Assembly: GCA_016198885.1 (NCBI GenBank)
Contig: JACQHV010000160.1
Span: forward strand, 1-8,729
Direction: 5' to 3'
Source of the DNA: Gammaproteobacteria bacterium
Lineage (GTDB): Bacteria > Pseudomonadota > Gammaproteobacteria > Eutrophobiales > Eutrophobiaceae
DNA: 8,729 bases
This document shows positions 6,475 to 8,729 of the stretch, piece by piece (position 1 is the first letter of the stretch; every line of letters begins with the position of its first letter). The notes beneath the pieces are model-generated. The model ran no database searches, had not been told where the DNA came from, and saw nothing but the letters and a program-made list of their open reading frames with translations. The translations under genes and the position numbers were made by a program.

Positions 6475-7206
6475 ATGCGTAATTCAGCAGTTTTCAATAA
6501 AGAAAGAGAGCGGCCGGTTTCACATGTCCCGAAGATTATAATCGCCTTTCTTTCTCTTGCGCTTGTAATACAGATTACCTGGCATGCGGCAAGACCTCCT
6601 GTTATTGCACAGGCAGAGATGCTGCCGGTATCACCGCCAGGTGAGAAACTGGAACTTATCAGTATGGGTGATCCTGTTGCATTATCGAAAATTATCATGC
6701 TCTGGTTGCAGGCCTTTGATAATCAACCTGGTATAAGCATACCGTTCAAGCAGCTCGATTATGTCAGGGTAATCAGTTGGCTTGAAAAGGTCCTTTTCCT
6801 GGACAGGAAAGGACAGTATCCATTGCTTGCTGCAAGCCGGCTCTATACCGAGGTGCCGGATGATATGAAAAAACGCCAGATGCTGGAATTTGTTTTTCAA
6901 CAATTCTTTCTTGATCCAAACCGGCGCTGGCCTTCCCTGGCACATGCCGTTTATGTGGCAAAACATCGTTTAAGAGATTTACCATTGGCATTGCGCTATG
7001 CGCATGCTCTTGCGCAGAATGTCACTCTGGAAGATATCCCGCACTGGGTGAAACAGATGGAGATCTATGTGCTGGAAGATATGGGCGAAATCGAGAGCGC
7101 AAAGATATTGATTGGCGGATTGCTGGACAGCGGCGCAATTACGGATCCGCATGAATTAGGATTTTTACAGGACAGGTTAGAGAAACTTGAGGCAGAGAAA
7201 AACTAG
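6475..7206 (+). CDS. Membrane-anchored helical (TPR-like) protein of unknown function
   Basis: I chose ATG 6475 because it lies 10 bases after the permease stop, with a GAAGA-type site (6463-6467) before it. The upstream in-frame ATG at 6427 would run 38 bases inside the permease. The product is 243 aa: a short basic N-terminus, one membrane helix (20-37, KIIIAFLSLALVIQITWH), then a periplasmic all-helical part. Notable conserved-looking stretches are FDNQPGISIPFKQLDYVRVI (81-100), GQYPLLAASRLY (113-124), FFLDPNRRWPSLAHA (144-158) and LPLALRYAHALA (169-180). The paired helices with small residues at regular spacing look like TPR-type solenoid repeats, as in scaffolding proteins. I recall similar proteins next to ABC permeases in proteobacteria, but know no function. 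Co-transcription with the permease suggests it is a partner of that transporter; this is inference. The tail LQDRLEKLEAEKN is a short charged coil. Confidence 0.8.
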   Translation: MRNSAVFNKERERPVSHVPKIIIAFLSLALVIQITWHAARPPVIAQAEMLPVSPPGEKLELISMGDPVALSKIIMLWLQAFDNQPGISIPFKQLDYVRVISWLEKVLFLDRKGQYPLLAASRLYTEVPDDMKKRQMLEFVFQQFFLDPNRRWPSLAHAVYVAKHRLRDLPLALRYAHALAQNVTLEDIPHWVKQMEIYVLEDMGEIESAKILIGGLLDSGAITDPHELGFLQDRLEKLEAEKN

Positions 7207-7289
7207 TTTCATTCCGGGCGCATATATTCTCATATCGACTGTAATGAAAAGTTTAGAGCTGTAAAAAGATCAAACATGGATTTAATAAA
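7207..7289. other. Spacer between convergent genes
   Basis: These 83 AT-rich bases lie between the stop of the helical protein and the stop of the cyclase. I see no hairpin followed by a T-run on either strand, no repeat and no gene here. Confidence 0.5.
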
Positions 7290-8543
7290 TCAATTTTCAA
7301 TATCAATATTATTAATTTTATCCAGCATCACTGAGTAATATTTATCTGCAGGATCCTCATCGAGCAATTCGTTAAATATCAAGCTTGATTGATCCCATTG
7401 TTGTTTATAATAATGCATTAATCCTTCATTATGCTTTTCAAGACGTTTGATTATTTTATCACCCGCCTCATTTATCATACCCAACGGTTGATAGATTCTT
7501 GTTTGCATTTGTTTACCCTTGACCGTAACCAGATCCAGTTCCCTGAATAAAATATCATTGGAATCACGCATTGTAGATTCATGAACAATGATTGGAACTT
7601 GATAAAATCTCGTCAGTTTTTCAATGCGGGATGCGATATTGACCGCATCGCCTATGACAGTATAGGCAATCCGGTATTCCGAACCCATGTTACCTACGTT
7701 CATAAGTCCGGTATTTATGCCGATGCCTGCATTTGGCCCGGGCCATCCCCGGCTGATAAATTCCATGGACAATCTTTTTATTTCAATTTGCATATCCAGG
7801 GCAGCCAATACAGATTTTCTGGCGTGATCCTTTTGTACGCCTGGCGCGCCCCAAAAGGCCATAACAGCGTCTCCAATAAATTTATCAATTGTAGCGTTGT
7901 AGCTATAAAGAATTTTTGTGAGTGCGGTAAAATATTCATTCAGTAAATGTGTAACCTGCCTCGGATTAAGATTCTCTGCAATTTGTGTAAAATTCTGTAT
8001 GTCACAAAATAATACGGTCAGTTCTCTTGCTTCACCATCCAGAGATATTTTTTCCGGACTAATGCTTATTTCATTGACTACTTGCTGTGGAATATAACGT
8101 CCAAAGGTATCAATAATCTGTTGCTTTGCATGGATTTCTATGAAGTAACTGATTAATACATTAATGATATATAACATCAATATCGTCAATAAGGTGTATT
8201 CCATTGGAGGCAGCGAATTGCTTGCAGGAGAGTAATAATTAATACCCATGGGGATAACCATGGCGATAAAAGCGAGTAAACTCGCCTTGAGAGGATCAAG
8301 AACGGGCAACAATATACTTAATGCTATGCCAATGAGCACGAAGAAACGGAATTCAGTGGCAGCAAGAATTTGTTTTGAAATGATCGTTCCTTTCCCTCCC
8401 AAATGACCCGAGATTGAAATATTCAGGCCGGAGATGACATTAAAATTCAGGATTCCAAGGGCACTGGCCAGAAAAAGAATAAATACGAAAAATACAAGAA
8501 GCATTCTTAATTTGTGTAATTTGATTATATTTTGTATTTCCAT
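7290..8543 (-). CDS. Class III adenylate/guanylate cyclase with reduced CHASE2-type membrane sensor
   Basis: The 417-aa protein makes cyclic AMP (or cGMP) from ATP (GTP) at the cytoplasmic face of the inner membrane. One N-terminal helix (13-33) is followed by a loop of only about 33 residues, then three helices (67-83, 85-103, 113-135). This is the three-helix bundle that normally ends a CHASE2 module, but the roughly 250-residue periplasmic sensor is absent. The linker HAKQQIIDTFGRYIPQQVVN (138-157) leads into the catalytic domain: metal-binding Asp181 (LFCDIQNFT) and Asp225 (KFIGDAVMAFWGAP), purine-reading Lys221 and Thr295 (YTVIGDAVNIASR), and transition-state Asn302 and Arg306. All are present, so it should be active; the Lys/Thr pair favours ATP as substrate. 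The C-terminus (376-410, MHYYKQQWDQSSLIFNELLD and on) looks like a single TPR-type hairpin. ATG 8543 is the first start; the ribosome binding site is weak. Confidence 0.9.
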   Translation of the reverse strand: MEIQNIIKLHKLRMLLVFFVFILFLASALGILNFNVISGLNISISGHLGGKGTIISKQILAATEFRFFVLIGIALSILLPVLDPLKASLLAFIAMVIPMGINYYSPASNSLPPMEYTLLTILMLYIINVLISYFIEIHAKQQIIDTFGRYIPQQVVNEISISPEKISLDGEARELTVLFCDIQNFTQIAENLNPRQVTHLLNEYFTALTKILYSYNATIDKFIGDAVMAFWGAPGVQKDHARKSVLAALDMQIEIKRLSMEFISRGWPGPNAGIGINTGLMNVGNMGSEYRIAYTVIGDAVNIASRIEKLTRFYQVPIIVHESTMRDSNDILFRELDLVTVKGKQMQTRIYQPLGMINEAGDKIIKRLEKHNEGLMHYYKQQWDQSSLIFNELLDEDPADKYYSVMLDKINNIDIEN

Positions 8544-8642
8544 ATTTTCAGCCGGATTTTATATCTAATATTGCATTTGTAAGTCTGGGTAAAAATTATT
8601 AGTAATGTCCCAAGTTGGACTTTTTCTCAGGCTTTTCCAGCT
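8544..8642 (-). promoter_or_regulatory. Upstream region of the cyclase gene
   Basis: About 100 bases lie between the cyclase start and the repeat. On the minus strand a possible TTTACC, 17 bases, TATTAG promoter can be read about 25-55 bases before the start codon; each box matches consensus at 4 of 6 positions. The imperfect dyad GTCCCAAGTTGGAC (8607-8620) lies upstream of it. Both are weak; I list them only because the promoter has to be here or within the repeat. Confidence 0.3.
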
Positions 8643-8729
8643 TGTCATTTCGAGCGCGACCGCCAAGGAAGGTGGAAGTGCAGAAAATGCCGGGAGCATT
8701 TTTCTGCTACCGAGAAATCCTTGTTTCGA
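8643..8729 (-). repeat. Second copy of the TGTCATT repeat, inverted and cut by the window end
   Basis: Read on the minus strand, these 87 bases match positions 503-589 at 86 of 87 bases; the single change is CGCTCGAAA here against CGCCCGAAA there. The copy begins at the element's TGTCATT terminus (8643-8649) and contains one full hairpin unit. It runs off the window at the exact base where the second tandem unit would begin, so more of it is expected outside. It lies upstream of the cyclase gene and is oriented opposite to the copy at 330-589. Confidence 0.9.

Noticed and set aside
6682..6991. Overlapping minus-strand ORFs of 94 and 72 codons
   Set aside because: Antisense to the helical protein gene, which has a clear membrane helix and coding character.
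7581..7946. 121-codon plus-strand ORF
   Set aside because: Antisense shadow of the cyclase catalytic domain, whose motifs are unmistakable.
8607..8625. GTCCCAAGTTGGAC followed by five T as terminator or IS end
   Set aside because: Only four terminal base pairs plus a mismatch; no matching opposite IS end or transposase is visible.

Overview
The window reads as chromosomal DNA of a moderately AT-rich Gram-negative bacterium. A beta- or gammaproteobacterium is the best guess, because of the MSHA/type IV pilus-like genes, the PrsK-like histidine kinase and the class III cyclase with CHASE2-type membrane anchor. I cannot name the genus. There are no tRNA, rRNA, CRISPR or intact transposase genes.

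Layout. (1) Positions 1-3720, plus strand: a pilus/pseudopilus operon entered in its middle. It holds the 3' end of a PilO/MshJ-like assembly protein, an ATGA-coupled MshK/PilP-like periplasmic protein, a large 605-aa non-canonical pseudopilin (PilX/GspK-like in position and start), and an overlapping classical prepilin. (2) Positions 3721-3920: a spacer filled by a modular repeat. (3) Positions 3921-5618, minus strand: a membrane sensor histidine kinase with a GAF-like region. (4) Positions 5694-7206, plus strand, divergent from the kinase: an ABC-2 type permease and a membrane-anchored helical repeat-like protein of unknown function, 10 bases apart. (5) Positions 7290-8543, minus strand: a class III adenylate/guanylate cyclase. 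(6) Positions 8544-8729: the cyclase upstream region and the start of another repeat copy.

The two most interesting things are these. First, a 260-bp TGTCATT-bounded repeat (330-589) sits between the coupled start codon and the signal peptide of the MshK/PilP-like gene without breaking the frame, and its right end carries the ATG that now best explains secretion. An 86/87-identical part of the same repeat lies inverted at the right edge, and the spacer repeat at 3752-3910 shares an 18-base core with both. Second, the large pseudopilin and its neighbouring prepilin share an ordered set of motif blocks (GYA, YLPCPD, GxPxxTL, a hydrophobic strand, AGE[FY][ND]D). The large protein seems to carry the second half of this domain again at its C-terminus, separated by a cysteine-rich beta-type insert and an Asp-rich, calcium-site-like stretch. 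This suggests a pilus-tip or minor-pilin pair that arose by duplication.

How the genes work together is partly inference. The first four are very likely one assembly system. The kinase has no response regulator and the permease no ATPase within the window, so their partners must lie elsewhere.
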